From contig CAZFAP010000137.1 in the NCBI GenBank assembly GCA_964516325.1, positions 1-13,233 on the forward strand: 13,233 bases of DNA, in the 5' to 3' direction. Below are positions 1 to 7,295 of the stretch, piece by piece (position 1 is the first letter of the stretch; every line of letters starts with the position of its first letter). The position numbers and the translations under genes are program-made. This stretch comes from CAZFAP01 sp964516325. GTDB taxonomy: Bacteria; Auribacterota; JABMQX01. The notes beneath the pieces were generated by a model. It was not told the origin of the DNA. It searched no databases and saw only the letters and a list, made by a program, of their open reading frames with translations.

Positions 1-175
1 TGAGGCTCGCCGCGGCGAAAACGTAGAGGGGGCTCCGTCGCGGCTTGGAACCGCCACACGAGCATAAGAAGAGGAATAGAAGTGCAATCGCCAATGACTT
101 TGTCGCTACCTTCATAAATCAGACAACCGGGACCGTCCCACGCGAACGGAAATAGCTTTGTCGCCGCCATTCCAG
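1..175. other. Non-coding left edge
   Basis: I see no convincing coding region, RNA gene or repeat here. The stretch precedes the promoter of the first gene and probably contains the end of an upstream intergenic region cut by the window edge. Confidence 0.4.
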
Positions 176-203
176 TTGCAAACCCGAAGGGCAGCGCTAT
201 AAT
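176..203 (+). promoter_or_regulatory. Putative sigma-70 promoter of the TolB-like gene
   Basis: A TTGCAA hexamer (176-181) and a perfect TATAAT (198-203) are separated by 16 bases. The -35 box matches the TTGACA consensus at four of six bases. Transcription would begin near 210. The TTG codon at 214 would then be almost leaderless, which favours a later translation start at 271 or 316. Confidence 0.6.
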
Positions 204-315
204 AGCCTGTACCTTGGGCCAGCCCCTGTCTGGCTGGCATAACCCTGCACGACGAGGGCTGCAACCCATTATGCACGCCCCTACGTTCCGGGTCAACGTG
301 CCATCGCCATTTCTG

Positions 316-1245
316 ATGGAAAGAAAACGCGCGAAAATCCGTTCGGCCGCAACCCGCATTGTCGAGGTTCTCCTCGCCTTCGTGCTTATTCTATATCCCG
401 CGTGTCGGCGTCGTGGTCTGGCAAAGTTCCCGCTCGCTCGACTCACAACAAGCGTCGCCAACGAACGTGCTCCTGCCTGGTCGCCTGACGGCAGACTCAT
501 CGCCTACTCGTCGGACGCCAAAAGCAAGGGGGACATCTTTTGCATGCCTGCGGAGGGAGGAAAGTCTGTGCAAGTTACTTCTTCCGATGCGGCGGACGAT
601 TGCCCATGCTGGTCGCCCGACGGGAAAAACATAGCTTTTCATTCGGATAGGGAGGGCGACGAAAACGTTTGGGTTATGGATTTGACCACGAAGGATTGTC
701 GAAAACTGACCGAGCACCCCGGCTTCGATGGCTTTCCCTCGTGGGGCGCCGACGGAAACACGATTGCATTTCAGTCCGACGGGCTCGGCAACATGGATGT
801 CTGGAAGATGAACCGCGACGGCGGCGACAAGATTCCGTTGACGAGTCACGAGAGCCTCGACACGACACCCGCATGGTCGCCGGACGGCAGCCAGATCGCG
901 TTTTCCAGCAGAAGGTCAGGCAACGCGGACATCTGGGTTCTTGACGTGGAGCGCGGCGCGCTGCGGCGGCTGACTTCGGATTCCGCAGACGAATGGCGTC
1001 CAGCCTGGTCTCCCGACGGGAAAAGAATCGCTTTCATTGCCAGCGGCCGGGAGGGCAGCGCGCACATCTGGACAGTGGACTCGGACGGCAAAAACAGAAA
1101 GCAGATGACGTTCGGCAAATGGCGCGACTACAATCCGACGTGGTCGCCGGACTGCAAAAAGATCGCGTTTGACTCCGACAGGTCAGGCAACCGCGATATT
1201 TGGATCGTGGAGCTGGGGCGCCCCGGCTCAGGAACCGGGAGTTGA
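316..1245 (+). CDS. TolB-like beta-propeller (PD40 repeat) exported protein
   Basis: The 309-residue product contains six repeats of the TolB/PD40 type, each with a W-S-P-D-G-like turn followed by an I-A-F strand and a D-I-W or N-V-W strand. The turns lie near residues 55, 99, 142, 186, 229 and 273, spaced about 43-44 residues, which fits a six-bladed propeller. The N-terminus is rich in Lys/Arg (MERKR) and is followed by a hydrophobic stretch at residues 15-28, so it has an export signal. Cys30 could be a lipobox cysteine, but Tyr at -3 is unusual, so lipoprotein status is uncertain. I chose ATG 316 because it sits just before the signal. ATG 271, with a distant GAGG, and TTG 214 are in-frame alternatives. 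TolB itself has an N-terminal alpha/beta domain that is absent here, so this is a TolB-like repeat protein and probably not the Pal-binding TolB. The propeller probably binds a protein or ligand outside the cytoplasm. The partner is unknown. Confidence 0.85.
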   Translation: MERKRAKIRSAATRIVEVLLAFVLILYPACRRRGLAKFPLARLTTSVANERAPAWSPDGRLIAYSSDAKSKGDIFCMPAEGGKSVQVTSSDAADDCPCWSPDGKNIAFHSDREGDENVWVMDLTTKDCRKLTEHPGFDGFPSWGADGNTIAFQSDGLGNMDVWKMNRDGGDKIPLTSHESLDTTPAWSPDGSQIAFSSRRSGNADIWVLDVERGALRRLTSDSADEWRPAWSPDGKRIAFIASGREGSAHIWTVDSDGKNRKQMTFGKWRDYNPTWSPDCKKIAFDSDRSGNRDIWIVELGRPGSGTGS

Positions 1246-1364
1246 AAGAGCCCGCATAGAAAGCTTTCGTCGAGAGGCGTGTCCTTGCCCGATCGGTGGT
1301 TCGATGCCGTTGCTGTCCGCGGCTGGGTATGTTCCAGCTTCCGGAACCGAAAGGAAAAAGGGAG

Positions 1365-2756
1365 ATGAAGATAACGTTTCTCGGAGCGGTTCGGGAAGTT
1401 ACCGGCTCCATGCATCTCGTCAGCATCAACGGAAGTCAGGTTCTCTTAGATTGCGGCCTGTGCCAGGGCAAACGCAAGGAAGCCTTCGAGCGGAATCGCA
1501 ATCTCCCTTTCGACGCTGCCTCCATTGACGCCTGCGTTCTTTCCCACGCACACATAGACCACAGCGGAAATCTACCGACGCTGGTCAACAGGGGCTTCCG
1601 GGGCAAGATTTTCGCCACCCCTGCCACAGCCGACCTCTGTGACATCATGCTCCGCGACAGCGTCCACCTCCAGTTGAAAGACGTGGAATTCGTCAATAAG
1701 AAGCGCGCCCAGCAGGGAAAAAACCTCTTCGAGCCACTTGCCCTGCCTGAGCACGTGGACAGGGCGATGGAGCGATTCGAGCGTCTTCCCTACGGAACGA
1801 AAGAGGAAGTCGTTCCCGGAATGGAAATCATTTTCCACGACGCAGGGCACATCCTCGGCTCCGCAGTTACGGCAATTGACTTCAAGGAGAAACGAAAGAA
1901 GGGACGAGTCCTTTTCACGGGTGACCTGGGTCGAAAACACATGCCAATCCTCAAGGACCCCGTCGTGGTTCACGATGTGGATTACCTGATCACCGAGAGC
2001 ACGTACGGAAACCGGCTTCATCCGGGACGGGAAAACGTTAAGGGTGCTCTCAAACAGCTTATTCTGGAGGTCGCCGCTCGCTGGTCGAAACTTCTGATTC
2101 CTGCCTTCAGCGTCGGCAGAACCCAGCAGGTCGTCTATTTTCTCAGGGAGCTTTACGAATCGGGCGAAATTCCGCACATTCCGGTGTACGTGGACAGTCC
2201 CCTCTCGTCGCAAGCTACGGAGGTTTACGAGAAACATAAGGAATGCTTTGACGCTGAGACTCTTCGCCTTGTGTCCGAAGGCGAGGAGCCGTTCACGTTT
2301 CGGGGATTAACTTACATCAGCGACGTGGAAGATTCCAAGGCTCTTAACGACGCCAGGGGGCCTCTGATTATCATTTCCGCGTCGGGAATGTGCGAGGGCG
2401 GGCGAATCCTCCATCACCTCGCCCACAGCGTAGAAGATGAACGCAATGTCGTGCTTTTTCTGGGATACCAGGCCGAGAACACTCTCGGCAGGCGAATCGC
2501 AGAAGGTCAGGTGCCCATCCGCATTTTTGGAGACGAGTACCGCCTGAAGGCGAAAGTCTATTCGATGGATGCCCTCAGCGCCCACGCGGATCGGAACGAG
2601 CTTCTCGAATATTTCAAGCAGATGGGGCCCCGCGTCACGCGGGCTTATGTCATCCACGGGGAACCGGAGCAATCGGCGCCCTTCGCGGAAGCCTTACGCC
2701 AGCTCGGGGCAAAAAACGTTGTGGTCCCGGAACGCGGCGCCACGATAGAGCTCTAA
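1365..2756 (+). CDS. Metallo-beta-lactamase fold, beta-CASP ribonuclease-like protein
   Basis: The 463-residue protein has the full set of motifs of the CPSF73/Ysh1-like beta-CASP family of RNA-processing nucleases. The H-x-H-x-D-H metal motif is at His62, His64, Asp66 and His67. The third metal histidine is His162 (HILGS), and the bridging aspartate is Asp187 in FTGDLG. The beta-CASP insert carries TESTYG, PAFSVGRTQ and SASGMCEGGR, followed by SAHAD (His407) and HGE (His431). No KH domain precedes the catalytic core, which is the bacterial single-unit form. Members characterised in Thermus act as two-zinc endo/exoribonucleases, and a similar cytoplasmic RNA-processing role is expected. The ATG at 1365 has AAGG 10 bases upstream. 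An upstream in-frame start at 1296 adds residues that match nothing in the family. The gene is 119 bases downstream of the propeller gene on the same strand, so the two may share a transcript, but nothing links their functions. Confidence 0.92.
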   Translation: MKITFLGAVREVTGSMHLVSINGSQVLLDCGLCQGKRKEAFERNRNLPFDAASIDACVLSHAHIDHSGNLPTLVNRGFRGKIFATPATADLCDIMLRDSVHLQLKDVEFVNKKRAQQGKNLFEPLALPEHVDRAMERFERLPYGTKEEVVPGMEIIFHDAGHILGSAVTAIDFKEKRKKGRVLFTGDLGRKHMPILKDPVVVHDVDYLITESTYGNRLHPGRENVKGALKQLILEVAARWSKLLIPAFSVGRTQQVVYFLRELYESGEIPHIPVYVDSPLSSQATEVYEKHKECFDAETLRLVSEGEEPFTFRGLTYISDVEDSKALNDARGPLIIISASGMCEGGRILHHLAHSVEDERNVVLFLGYQAENTLGRRIAEGQVPIRIFGDEYRLKAKVYSMDALSAHADRNELLEYFKQMGPRVTRAYVIHGEPEQSAPFAEALRQLGAKNVVVPERGATIEL

Positions 2757-3011
2757 CTCCTCGCGTGCTTTGGGCGTAAAGCATACGCGCCGGCCGTCCC
2801 CCCCTCCGCAACACAAAAGAGCGTGAGGGGGACCCCGATGAAGCGAGGTCGTCCTCTCGCGGTTGGACAGTCTCACGGGGAGACGCAGGGCGCCGCTCGG
2901 CGCCCCGCGCCGTCCATTACTGCTGGTACCGCCGGGAATCGGCAGGCGATGAATCGTTCACACCCGACGTGCTCGATCGGGAATGAGTCGCCAGGCCCTG
3001 CTCATGCAGGA
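2757..3011. other. Convergent intergenic gap with two inverted repeats
   Basis: This gap lies between two converging genes. Near 2762-2787 there is an imperfect hairpin: CGCGT and GCTTT pair with AAAGC and ACGCG around the loop GGGCGT, with a two-base bulge. At 2888-2905 GGGCGCC pairs with GGCGCCC around a four-base loop, giving a very stable GC stem. Neither stem is followed by a T-run on either strand, so neither is a classic intrinsic terminator. A role in ending convergent transcription is possible. An open reading frame running through the gap at 2823-3350 looks spurious, because it overlaps the XRE gene antisense and matches no family I know. Confidence 0.4.
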
Positions 3012-3251
3012 CTATGCCTTTTTCCTCTTGCCCTTTTCTGGCTCCAGCCAACCAGCCTCTTCAAACATCTCGCGAGGCGTGACGTTCAGGTGAGGCGCCA
3101 ACTTGATGAGAATCTCAGGGCTGGGGACGAAGAGCCCCCGGCTCAGTTGCGACAGGTACGAGTTGCTTACCCCCGCTTCTTTCGCCAGCCACCTCAGGGA
3201 CTTGTTTTGTTCCTTGACGAGCCGCAGGATGAACTTTCCGACGTTAGCCAT
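3012..3251 (-). CDS. XRE-family (Cro/cI-type) helix-turn-helix regulator
   Basis: The 79-residue protein is essentially one XRE-type helix-turn-helix domain (Pfam HTH_3 class). Residues about 18-40 (LRWLAKEAGVSNSYLSQLSRG) show the typical A-x-x-x-G-V-S-x-x-Y-L-S-x-L-x-R-G pattern of helices two and three. The C-terminal helix and a basic Lys/Arg tail complete it, and there is no added sensor domain. It therefore probably binds DNA as a dimer and may need a partner or small effector. Translation starts at an ATG with AAAGGAG about 10 bases upstream, a strong site. It follows the AmmeMemoRadiSam gene array in the same direction after 143 bases and has its own putative promoter. Its target is unknown; a palindrome just upstream of its promoter is a candidate for self-regulation. 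Confidence 0.88.
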   Translation of the reverse strand: MANVGKFILRLVKEQNKSLRWLAKEAGVSNSYLSQLSRGLFVPSPEILIKLAPHLNVTPREMFEEAGWLEPEKGKRKKA

Positions 3252-3299
3252 GTTTCCACTTCTCCTTTGTCAGGTTGTCCCGTCCACCTCCCCACCCAT

Positions 3300-3329
3300 A
3301 AAATAGAACAATCGCTGCCAGTCAATCAA
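3300..3329 (-). promoter_or_regulatory. Putative promoter of the XRE regulator
   Basis: Read on the minus strand, TTGATT (3324-3329) is followed after 18 bases by TATTTT (3300-3305). Each hexamer matches the sigma-70 consensus at four of six bases. The start would fall about 40 bases before the AAAGGAG ribosome site. This supports transcription of the small regulator independently of the upstream array, but the match is only fair. Confidence 0.35.
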
Positions 3330-3340
3330 GCAAAAAAATG

Positions 3341-3353
3341 CATTCAATGAATG
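3341..3353. repeat. Palindrome, possible operator
   Basis: CATTCA and TGAATG face each other around a single A, giving six-base perfect half-sites. The palindrome lies 11 bases upstream of the putative -35 box of the XRE gene. The size suits a Cro/cI-like operator, but a 13-base palindrome in AT-rich DNA can occur by chance. Confidence 0.3.
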
Positions 3354-3394
3354 AAACCATTTGGCTCGGTATCTCTCGCGCCGCGGCGTTTGTT

Positions 3395-4723
3395 TTACCG
3401 CTCCCATACGCCTGCGATTTTCGTCCCGCAGAATTTGCACTTGCCCCCCTCGATGTTTATCCCGCGGACGAAATAGATGAACCGCTCCACGATCGCCTTT
3501 TTGCAGTTGGGGCACAACGTTGCTTCGGCATCGGGGACTCCTTCCACGTTCCCAATGTACACATAGTGCAGCCCGGCTTTCCGGGCGATCGAGCGCGCTT
3601 CCACCAAGATGTTCACAGGCGTGGGCGGCAGATGGTCGAGCTTGTACTGCGGATGGAAGCGCGAGAAATGAAGCGGGTAATCGGGACCGATGTTCTCGAG
3701 AAGCCAATCACACATCCGCGAGATCATACCGAGCTTGTCGGTATAGGTCGGCACGACGAGATTCGTAACCTCGAACCAAACGCCTCGCTCCTTGAGCGTC
3801 TTGAGGGTTTCGAGGATCGGCTTGAGTTTTCCCGAGTTGAGCTCCTTGTAGATTTCTTCGCGGAAGCTTTTGAGGTCAACGTTCGCCGCGTCCATGTACT
3901 GGCAAAGGTCCGTGAGAGCATCGCTCTTTATGTAACCGTTCGTCACCCAGACGTTCTTGATGTTTTTATCGCGCGCCACCTTCGAGGTCTCGTACATGTA
4001 TTCGTAGAAGGAGGTTGGCTCCGAATACGTGTAGGCAATCGAGTGGGACTTCGACATCTCCGCCAGCTCCACTACATCTTCCGGAAACATGCTCAGTCGC
4101 TCGATGTCGTTCCGGGTCAGGTATTTCATTCGCTTGGGGTCGAACTTCAATTCGTCGCCGTGTGGGTTCTTTGTCTCCTCCGGCTTCTTCTGCGAGATTT
4201 CCCAATTCTGGCAATTGAGGCAGCGGAAGCTGCACCCGGAAGTGGCAATCGAAAACACACCCGTCCCGGGAAGAAAATGAAACAGCGGCTTTTTTTCGAT
4301 CGGATCAATGTGGAAAGAGCAGGGATTGCCATAGACCATGGTGTAGAGCTTCCCGTCCTTGTTGACCTTGTTGCGACAGTGGCTGCGGTCCTCCGGCTCT
4401 AAGAGACACTCGTTGGGGCAGACCTGGCACTGCACGTTCTGTCCGAGCTTCAGATAATGCGCCGCCTCTTTTACCCATCCGCGCTTTTTCCAAAGCTCCC
4501 ACAACTCGCCCTTGGGGGCGTCATTCCTGAAGACACCGGTCGCCCCTTCGGATTGAGCTGACCGTATGACGTAATACGCCAGCGAGCCGACGCCAGCGAG
4601 AGCCGCTGCGCCGATCACGCCGTACCTGATGGCGTCGCGGCGACTGACCTGCTTCTCCAAAAGCGAAGGGCTTGAGGAGCAAGCGGTGGGATTGTTCAGG
4701 GCGTCGTTCGTTTTCTGATCCAT
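3395..4723 (-). CDS. amrS: AmmeMemoRadiSam system radical SAM enzyme with Tat-type signal anchor
   Basis: The 442-residue protein has the radical SAM cluster motif C-x3-C-x2-C at Cys164, Cys168 and Cys171, in the context SGCSFRCLNCQNWEIS that is typical of this family (PflA-like, TIGR04337 type). An additional cysteine group (Cys99, Cys102, Cys106, Cys116) precedes it. A zinc-ribbon-like CPNC/CKFC pair (Cys404/407 and Cys429/432) ends the protein. Residues 27-36 (SRRDAIRYGV) followed by a hydrophobic stretch to about residue 54 form a twin-arginine signal or anchor. This is unusual for an enzyme that needs a [4Fe-4S] cluster, SAM and an electron donor, although the Tat route does carry folded cofactor proteins. 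I chose ATG 4723 because GGAG lies six bases upstream; longer upstream in-frame codons read through the preceding gene. The start overlaps the end of the two-helix membrane gene by 28 bases, so translation is probably coupled. The substrate is not known. Confidence 0.92.
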   Translation of the reverse strand: MDQKTNDALNNPTACSSSPSLLEKQVSRRDAIRYGVIGAAALAGVGSLAYYVIRSAQSEGATGVFRNDAPKGELWELWKKRGWVKEAAHYLKLGQNVQCQVCPNECLLEPEDRSHCRNKVNKDGKLYTMVYGNPCSFHIDPIEKKPLFHFLPGTGVFSIATSGCSFRCLNCQNWEISQKKPEETKNPHGDELKFDPKRMKYLTRNDIERLSMFPEDVVELAEMSKSHSIAYTYSEPTSFYEYMYETSKVARDKNIKNVWVTNGYIKSDALTDLCQYMDAANVDLKSFREEIYKELNSGKLKPILETLKTLKERGVWFEVTNLVVPTYTDKLGMISRMCDWLLENIGPDYPLHFSRFHPQYKLDHLPPTPVNILVEARSIARKAGLHYVYIGNVEGVPDAEATLCPNCKKAIVERFIYFVRGINIEGGKCKFCGTKIAGVWER

Positions 4724-4965
4724 CCCCATCTCCGGAAGGCGAAGTAAATGGCAATGAGAGAGTGCACGAGGAAAAAGAAAATGAGCGGCAAGTCGAAAAT
4801 CCTGTGGATCGTCAGAGCCTTCTGAGTGCTGATCACTTTGCCAAACCCGAACTTCCCGCAGAGAGCGAAGCCGGTTGTCGTGAAAAGAATCATAATGAAA
4901 AACAGAATCCAACCGCTAATTCTAACAACTTTGACCAAATAGAAGTTCACGGGTTTTTTCGCCAT
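4696..4965 (-). CDS. Small two-helix membrane protein with paired histidines, possibly cytochrome-b-like
   Basis: The 89-residue product has two transmembrane helices, about residues 15-36 and 56-77, a basic N-terminus (MAKK) and a basic C-terminal tail (RRWGWIRKR). Both ends are therefore probably cytoplasmic. His54 and His68 lie in or at the edge of the second helix, 14 residues apart and on roughly the same face. This resembles haem-ligand spacing in small b-type cytochrome subunits, and two copies could form a four-helix bundle. I cannot assign it to a named family with confidence. The start has GGAAGG about five to six bases upstream. It lies 16 bases after the spermidine-synthase-like gene and overlaps amrS by 28 bases, which suggests its product works with the radical SAM enzyme, perhaps in electron delivery. 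That role is inferred only from position and the histidines. Confidence 0.75.
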   Translation of the reverse strand: MAKKPVNFYLVKVVRISGWILFFIMILFTTTGFALCGKFGFGKVISTQKALTIHRIFDLPLIFFFLVHSLIAIYFAFRRWGWIRKRTTP

Positions 4966-4981
4966 GTTGTTCCTTCCGCAA

Positions 4982-7141
4982 TCACGTCTTTCCCTTTAGC
5001 AAAACTACCGTCCCGCTCACTGCATTCGACCCGGCAACAAGGAGGCAAACCCAGACCACGCCGATTAGTGGAATGAGAATCGTGCTCACCAGCAACGCCC
5101 CCAGGCATGCCCCCACGAAATCGGCCGTGTAAAGACGGGCAGCCGTCGAGGCGGTTCCCCCGAAATCCACCTTGCCCGCGAGGGGGAACTCCATCCCCAC
5201 GAAGGCCGCCAGAATGAGGGTCAGCAGCGGAATGGCGACGTTCGCGGAGACGGACGAAACGATGCCGCTCCCCAGATGGCCAAGGCCGATCAATAGGAAA
5301 GGAAGCAAGCCCGCGTACAGAGCCATGCCGAATACGAGCCTCACGAGGTCATGCCGGCTGCGCCTCGGAAGCATTCGGTTCATGGCAAAGGACCCGACAG
5401 CCAAACCGAGCATGAACATGGTCACTATGACTCCTACTCTATGATAAACATAACCGTAGAGAATCTGAAAGCCGACCAACAAGACAACTTCCAGAGCTGA
5501 AGCCGCAAAGCCCGTCGTGAAAATCGCAAACGGGACAGCCCGAATCCTCGCCAGATAGAACACAAGAATCAGGATCAGGATTCCTTCGAGAATCCCGAAC
5601 TTCACCTTGAACTGGCTGAGCCAGTAGAGCAGGTGGTAGTAATACAAGACCGGGTTGAAATCTCTGTTGACCGGGGCTTTCTCAGAGATCGCACGGTTCA
5701 CGTCTGCGAGCCTGTCTGGTGTCAGCATCGCGCTGAGGTAGTGGCGATTGACCCATCTCGTCTCAATCCCGGCTTCTTCGAGACGTGCGGCAATGTCGTC
5801 GTAAAGCGGGCCGTTGGAAGCAAGGAAAAAAATCCGCCCGCCAGGGATAATAAGCACGCGCCGGAAGACTCTCTTCAACGTCCCGTGGGCGACGGCTATC
5901 AACCTCGCCAGTTCCTTACTCAGATAATTCTCGTAGTGGCCGAGCGACAGCGACAAAACGCCCCCCGGGGTCAGAATCTTCCTCACCTCGCCAAAGAACT
6001 GATGCGTGTAGAACCGATTGATCTGCGACGTTGATGGGTCCGGAAGGTCCGCGATGACCACGTCGTATTGCCGACCGGTCTGCTTCACGAAAAGACGCCC
6101 GTCGGTGTTAATGACGTTGATTCGGTCATCGGCGAGGTTCTCGGCGACATATTTCTGTCCGACTTCGATGATCAATGGGTCAAGCTCGACGTAATCCACT
6201 TCGACGCCGCGGTATTTCGATGTGATTTCCCTGGCGGTTCCCGAGACACCGCCGGAGATCAGGAGAACATTTTTCGCGTGAGGTCTTTGTGCCATCGCGT
6301 AATGAACGGTTTCCTCAACTTCCTCGACGTTGTGCGTCGAAAAGAGGGGAACGCCGCTCTCGATGAAATTATATTGGCGGGCGGACTCTGTCACCACCAG
6401 GTTGCCGTAGGGAGAATTCCCACGAAAGACAACCTTCTGCCCCGCATACTCGATTCCCGTCGAGACGTCATCAAGGTCGAAAGCTGCAATCAATCCAATC
6501 AGCAAGGCGCCGACAACCGCGACCGCCGAAAGAAGGATTCTCTTCCGGATGATTATCGCTAAAGCTCCCGCGAAGAAAAGATTCAGAAAGGCGGGGAAGT
6601 AGAGAATGCCAAAGTGATTGAAAAGGTAGATCAGGACAAAGCTGAATAGAAGCCCTCCGACGACAGACCCGACGCTGTCCATAAGATACACCCGCCCAAT
6701 GTTCTCAGGACTTTCCTTTGGGGCCGCCTCCGAGCAGGCGACCGTCAGGATGCACCCCGATGCCACACAATACGGAAGCAGCAGAACGGAGCAGCTCACC
6801 ACCGTCTCCGCTACCCCGACGACCGCGCCCCGAGTGAAGATGGCGTTCCGCAGCGTTCTTACCAGGAATACGTCCGCCACGGGAAGAATCGCAACGAATA
6901 TCTCCGCCGCTGCCAGCACGCCCAGCGGATTTTTGAGCCTCGAGGCGGTCTTGCCCAGATAGGAGCCAAGCCCGGTCAGCAAAAGCCAGTTGCCCAAAAT
7001 GATCCCAAAGACCATCTCGTTGCCGGAGAACACGCTCAGGAGCTCTCGCATGAGCGTCAACTGGGTCATGACGGATGAAATACCGAGGGCACAAACGGCA
7101 AGGGAAATGAGGGTCCTTTTGCGGCTGGAATCTAACTCCAT
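4982..7141 (-). CDS. Membrane-embedded spermidine-synthase-like protein (fused MFS/spermidine synthase type)
   Basis: The 719-residue protein is built in three parts. Residues about 10-220 are six or so transmembrane helices, opening with a T-Q-L-x-L-M-R-E-L-L-S-V-F-S-G-N-E signature. Residues about 235-475 are a Rossmann-type spermidine-synthase domain. Residues about 515-715 are further transmembrane helices. In the enzyme domain the nucleotide/SAM loop reads LLISGGVSGTAREI (293-306), the acidic strand is YVELDP (317-322), and the catalytic-region motif is ADLPDPSTSQINRFYT (364-379). The DLPDP replaces the DS-x-DP of soluble polyamine synthases, as is usual in this membrane subgroup. The substrate is not established; a SAM or decarboxylated-SAM cofactor is implied by the fold. 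The start at 7141 keeps the first helix, but no strong ribosome site is seen. It follows amrA after 154 bases and precedes the two-helix gene by 16. Its place in the array suggests it acts on, or moves, the same compound. Confidence 0.88.
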   Translation of the reverse strand: MELDSSRKRTLISLAVCALGISSVMTQLTLMRELLSVFSGNEMVFGIILGNWLLLTGLGSYLGKTASRLKNPLGVLAAAEIFVAILPVADVFLVRTLRNAIFTRGAVVGVAETVVSCSVLLLPYCVASGCILTVACSEAAPKESPENIGRVYLMDSVGSVVGGLLFSFVLIYLFNHFGILYFPAFLNLFFAGALAIIIRKRILLSAVAVVGALLIGLIAAFDLDDVSTGIEYAGQKVVFRGNSPYGNLVVTESARQYNFIESGVPLFSTHNVEEVEETVHYAMAQRPHAKNVLLISGGVSGTAREITSKYRGVEVDYVELDPLIIEVGQKYVAENLADDRINVINTDGRLFVKQTGRQYDVVIADLPDPSTSQINRFYTHQFFGEVRKILTPGGVLSLSLGHYENYLSKELARLIAVAHGTLKRVFRRVLIIPGGRIFFLASNGPLYDDIAARLEEAGIETRWVNRHYLSAMLTPDRLADVNRAISEKAPVNRDFNPVLYYYHLLYWLSQFKVKFGILEGILILILVFYLARIRAVPFAIFTTGFAASALEVVLLVGFQILYGYVYHRVGVIVTMFMLGLAVGSFAMNRMLPRRSRHDLVRLVFGMALYAGLLPFLLIGLGHLGSGIVSSVSANVAIPLLTLILAAFVGMEFPLAGKVDFGGTASTAARLYTADFVGACLGALLVSTILIPLIGVVWVCLLVAGSNAVSGTVVLLKGKT

Positions 7142-7227
7142 GGGGAATGAAACATCTTCTTCTTTTGGGAAGACCGCGTCATGAGCGGCCGATGGTCCAG
7201 ACAGTGTTTTCCGGCTCTGCCGATCCT

Positions 7228-7245
7228 CGGTTTCGAATCAAACCG
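7228..7245. repeat. Short hairpin in the amrA to spermidine-synthase-like gap
   Basis: CGGTTT and AAACCG form a six-base-pair stem around the loop CGAATC, in the largest gap within the array (7142-7295). The sequence resembles a tRNA T-arm at first sight, but the loop size and flanks do not fit a tRNA. No T-run follows, so it is not an intrinsic terminator. It could be an RNA processing or stability element. Confidence 0.3.
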
Positions 7246-7295
7246 TCCTCTTGCTTTCGGTGCGTGTCCAAGTGCCCCGCCTCTTCTGCAGCCCC

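Noticed and set aside
1572..2237. Long minus-strand open frame inside the beta-CASP gene
   Set aside because: It is a shadow of a fully motif-supported gene with no recognisable domain.
2823..3350. Plus-strand open frame across the convergent gap and the XRE gene
   Set aside because: It overlaps the XRE gene antisense for much of its length, has no domain, and is rich in low-complexity Pro/Arg.
3338..4402. Long plus-strand open frame of 354 codons opposite amrS
   Set aside because: It is antisense to a clearly recognised radical SAM gene, matches no family, and long opposite-strand frames are common in GC-rich genes.
4724..4912. Upstream N-terminal extension of AmrS to 4912
   Set aside because: The extra 63 residues lie out of frame over the two-helix membrane gene and have no signal or family similarity, whereas ATG 4723 has a GGAG at the right distance.
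7220..7250. tRNA-like T-arm (GGTTTCGAATC) in the gap before the spermidine-synthase-like gene
   Set aside because: The stem and loop sizes do not match a T-arm, and no D-arm, anticodon arm or acceptor stem can be folded around it.
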